Shown: positions 61,599 to 64,000 of the stretch, in pieces
Position numbering within the stretch: the first letter of the stretch is position 1
Layout of the letters: every line of letters starts with the position of its first letter
Origin: Bradyrhizobium sp. CB1717
Lineage (GTDB): Bacteria; Pseudomonadota; Alphaproteobacteria; Rhizobiales; Xanthobacteraceae
NCBI RefSeq assembly: GCF_029714325.1
Contig: NZ_CP121666.1
Coordinates: 8,728,501 to 8,792,500 of the forward strand
Direction of reading: 5' to 3'
Length of the DNA: 64,000 bases
Position numbers and translations under genes: made by a program
The notes under the pieces: generated by a model
Told to the model about the DNA's origin: nothing
What the model saw: the letters and a program-made list of their open reading frames with translations, nothing else
The model's database searches: none

Positions 61599-62675
61599 AT
61601 GAGACGCCCCGTACTGAACATCATCCTGCGGCTCGGTCGCTACGCAGTTCTCCCGGTGGTGGCACTGGCCTGTGCGATCCTCGCCATCTGGCTGATGATC
61701 ATGGATCGGTACACGATCACGGCACTGGCCACGGTACCGCTCGTGTTCTCCATATTCACGGTAGCGGCAGCGCTCATGATCGGCCTCCTGCTCCTGCCTT
61801 CGCGAAAGCATCAGAGTTTCGAGGCGAACGAGGAGATCGCCCCGGGCCTTTGGGCAATGTGGAAAGAGCTCGATCCCGGCTTTGTGCGATCACGGCGCAC
61901 CCTGCTGATCGACACCGATTTCAATGCCTCGATCGAGGAAGTGAACCGATACGCCGGACTGTTCAGGCCACACGTTACGATGACCATCGGCCTGCCACTT
62001 CTGATCATTCTCGACGAGCGTGCGATTCGTGCCATCATCGCCCATGAGGTCGCACATGCGCAGCTTCGACACACTTCGGGAGGCGCGAACCTCCAGGACT
62101 TCATCTCCGCTTCGGAGAACATGCTTTTCTACGCCGATCCAGATCGAACGATAACCGGGCGCATAGCCCTGGCCCTCCTCCATTCCATGCTCGAATGGCT
62201 CGACAAGGAATATCGCGCGTTGAGGCGGGAGAACGAGCTTGGCGCCGATCGCGGTGCAGCCGAGCAAGTCGGGCGGGCCGAGATGGCGCGTGCCCTGGTC
62301 ATGACGAATGCCTGCAGAACACGTCTTGCCGATCTCGTGTTCACGCCTCTGGAGAAAGAGATTCTGGGCGCAATCAACGCGCCCCGCCCACCCCTCGAGC
62401 GGATCATCAAGCAGCTCGAGGACATCAGAGCGCACGAGCCGATGATCGTTGCCGCCGTCGCTGGTCTGGATCGTGAGGACGATCCGGATTCGACGCATCC
62501 GCCTTTCGGCAAGCGGCTCGCCAACCTCGGATACACCGACATTCCCGAGATCGACGAGGTCCGGACATCCGCCATCGACCAACTTCTCTCACCGGACGCA
62601 GCCAGAGATCTCCCCACCCGCTTCGACGGGGAATGGCGGAAGAAGGCGCAAGAGTGGGTCAGAGTCGGCAGGTGA
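61599..62675 (+). CDS. M48-family zinc metalloprotease, membrane-anchored
   Basis: 358 residues from ATG 61599 (GTG 61557 is an alternative, 14 codons longer). Two N-terminal membrane spans at about 15-35 and 42-66, then a catalytic domain with HEVAH at 149-153 and the third zinc ligand E213 in RENELGADRGAAEQ. The order matches HtpX/YugP-like peptidases, with the active site at the cytoplasmic face. It probably degrades damaged membrane proteins. Confidence 0.87.
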   Translation: MRRPVLNIILRLGRYAVLPVVALACAILAIWLMIMDRYTITALATVPLVFSIFTVAAALMIGLLLLPSRKHQSFEANEEIAPGLWAMWKELDPGFVRSRRTLLIDTDFNASIEEVNRYAGLFRPHVTMTIGLPLLIILDERAIRAIIAHEVAHAQLRHTSGGANLQDFISASENMLFYADPDRTITGRIALALLHSMLEWLDKEYRALRRENELGADRGAAEQVGRAEMARALVMTNACRTRLADLVFTPLEKEILGAINAPRPPLERIIKQLEDIRAHEPMIVAAVAGLDREDDPDSTHPPFGKRLANLGYTDIPEIDEVRTSAIDQLLSPDAARDLPTRFDGEWRKKAQEWVRVGR

Positions 62676-62789
62676 GCGCGGCCGAAAGCTGAGCAACTGC
62701 CCCGGCCGCGCTATTGAGTGACATCCGTGGTCGCGCGATGCCGGCGCGAATAAAGGCGCGATTGGCGGCTGAGTTGGTCTCTGAGGCGG

Positions 62790-63995
62790 TCAGGCTGCCG
62801 CCCGCTTCGTTGCGCGCCGGGCGTGTTCGGAAGCCGCGACCAGATGGCTGGCCGGAGCATCGGGCACGAGCGGAACGTGTTCGTCCACGGCGGTCGCGAC
62901 GCGGTTGCGGCCGAGCGCCTTGGCCGTGTAGAGCGCCTTGTCGGCGCGCTCGCAGAGCGCTTCGATGCCGGCGGGCTCGCTGTCCGCATGGGCCAGGCCG
63001 ACGCTGACCGTGGCTGCGATCGGGATGCCGTCCACGACCCGCGCCGCCGTCGCAAAACTCTCGCGGACGTGCTCGGCCGCCGCAATCACCGCCTGCCGGT
63101 CCGGCCCGCTGACGATCGCGGCGAACTCCTCGCCGCCAAGCCGGCCGGCGAAGCTGCCCTTCGGCAGATTGGCGGACAGCGTCTGCGCGAACAACCGCAG
63201 CACGCGGTCGCCCATCGCATGGCCATGGCTGTCGTTGATCGATTTGAACAGGTCGAGATCGAACAGGAGGAACGCGACCGTTTCGTTCGCGGGCGCCTTC
63301 AGACGCTGCGCGGCGAAGTCCAGGAAGGCGCGGCGGTTGGCGAGGCCGGTCAGCGCGTCGGTCATCGAGGCGCGCTTGTGCATGAGCTCACTGCGCTCCT
63401 TGGTGAGCGCGAGAAACAGATAGTTGATGGCGATGACGAAGAGCAGGGTGAACGTGCTCACGATCGCGAACCAGAATGACTGCAGCGCATCGAAGCTGGT
63501 GACCGGCGCTGCTGCGAGCGGGTGCATCACGGCGAGCGGAATGCGCACGAGAAACAGGCCGCCGCCGAGCGCGGTGAGCACGATCAGCGGCCAGCGCGAC
63601 AGCAGCGGCTCGGCGCGACCGGTCCACAGCACGTAGGCGCAGCCGAGCGAATAGAGGCCCATGGCGGCCGAGACGATGATCATGCGGGCCGTGGCGGACT
63701 CGTACAGCGCCGGGACCTGGCAGGCCGCGATCCACGTCACTGCGCCTGCCAGCAGGACGACGGGGCTCGCCCGCCTGCCTTCGAAGCAGCGCGCCCCCTC
63801 CAGCATCAGCGCACAGGCGGTGAACAGAACCACATAGGCGAGATCGACCGAATAGACGTCCGGGATCACCCCGCGCAGGCAGAGCAGGCCAAGCGCGGCC
63901 GCCATCACCAGGACGGCGCCGCCCCACCAGGCAAGCGCGCGGACCGCGCGATTTTGCAGCCACGCGAAAAACGTCAGCCCGCCGAGCAGCACCAT
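62790..63995 (-). CDS. membrane-bound GGDEF diguanylate cyclase
   Basis: 401 residues from ATG 63995; the frame is open to the window edge, so the true start may lie outside. About six N-terminal membrane spans (to roughly residue 195) precede a GGDEF domain with the active-site motif RLGGEEF, LLFDLDLFKSINDSHGHAMG and NRRAFLDFAAQRL. No RxxD inhibitory site sits five residues before GGEEF, so product inhibition is unlikely. It makes c-di-GMP in response to an unknown membrane signal. Confidence 0.88.
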   Translation of the reverse strand: MVLLGGLTFFAWLQNRAVRALAWWGGAVLVMAAALGLLCLRGVIPDVYSVDLAYVVLFTACALMLEGARCFEGRRASPVVLLAGAVTWIAACQVPALYESATARMIIVSAAMGLYSLGCAYVLWTGRAEPLLSRWPLIVLTALGGGLFLVRIPLAVMHPLAAAPVTSFDALQSFWFAIVSTFTLLFVIAINYLFLALTKERSELMHKRASMTDALTGLANRRAFLDFAAQRLKAPANETVAFLLFDLDLFKSINDSHGHAMGDRVLRLFAQTLSANLPKGSFAGRLGGEEFAAIVSGPDRQAVIAAAEHVRESFATAARVVDGIPIAATVSVGLAHADSEPAGIEALCERADKALYTAKALGRNRVATAVDEHVPLVPDAPASHLVAASEHARRATKRAAA

Positions 63996-64000
63996 GACTG

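Overview
The window is GC-rich, densely packed alphaproteobacterial DNA. It most resembles a Bradyrhizobium-type chromosome (inference from codon use, gene families and characteristic intergenic inverted repeats; no rRNA or tRNA is present to confirm it). No insertion sequence, prophage or CRISPR array was seen.

Region 1 (about 0.6-14.4 kb) is a complete phosphonate island. The C-P lyase operon phnGHIJKLMN runs leftward. It diverges from the repressor gene phnF across a compact regulatory region that holds a Pho box, a -10 element and a perfect 12+12 bp palindrome. phnCDE1E2 encodes the phosphonate uptake system. Divergent from phnC is a second phosphonate operon: a hexapeptide-repeat acetyltransferase, a second PhnM, and a DUF1045 protein with two H-x-T motifs. 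No phnP is present, so the DUF1045 protein is a candidate for the missing cyclic-phosphate step. Pho boxes precede the three operons.

Region 2 (14.4-26.7 kb) holds a methanethiol oxidase (SBP56) with a membrane partner, a dihydrodipicolinate-synthase-like aldolase, a chemoreceptor, a MarR/enoyl-CoA hydratase pair with a clear promoter and operator, and TetR divergent from an EmrAB-type efflux pump ending in a strong terminator. It ends with the most unusual gene of the window: a single protein joining a ClpS-like adaptor domain, a ClpX-type C4 zinc finger and an FtsH/Cdc48-like AAA+ ATPase.

Region 3 (26.8-43.8 kb) holds a tannase-family esterase, a patatin/GntP-permease pair, serA, a multi-rhodanese protein, a TonB receptor/PepSY iron-uptake pair, an aldolase divergent from an FAD oxidase/GntR operon with a perfect operator, two small genes and a YgiQ radical-SAM enzyme.

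Region 4 (44-64 kb) is looser and more accessory. It contains a PotABCD-like ABC transporter transcribed behind a PAS histidine kinase, with a single-domain response regulator divergent from it. Then come small secreted and DUF1330 proteins, an HD-domain protein with FNR/FixK-type boxes, a Crp/Fnr regulator, a ClC transporter, an Rrf2/methyltransferase pair, an AraC regulator, a small cationic six-cysteine secreted peptide, a flavin-dependent oxidoreductase, an M48 protease and a diguanylate cyclase at the right edge.
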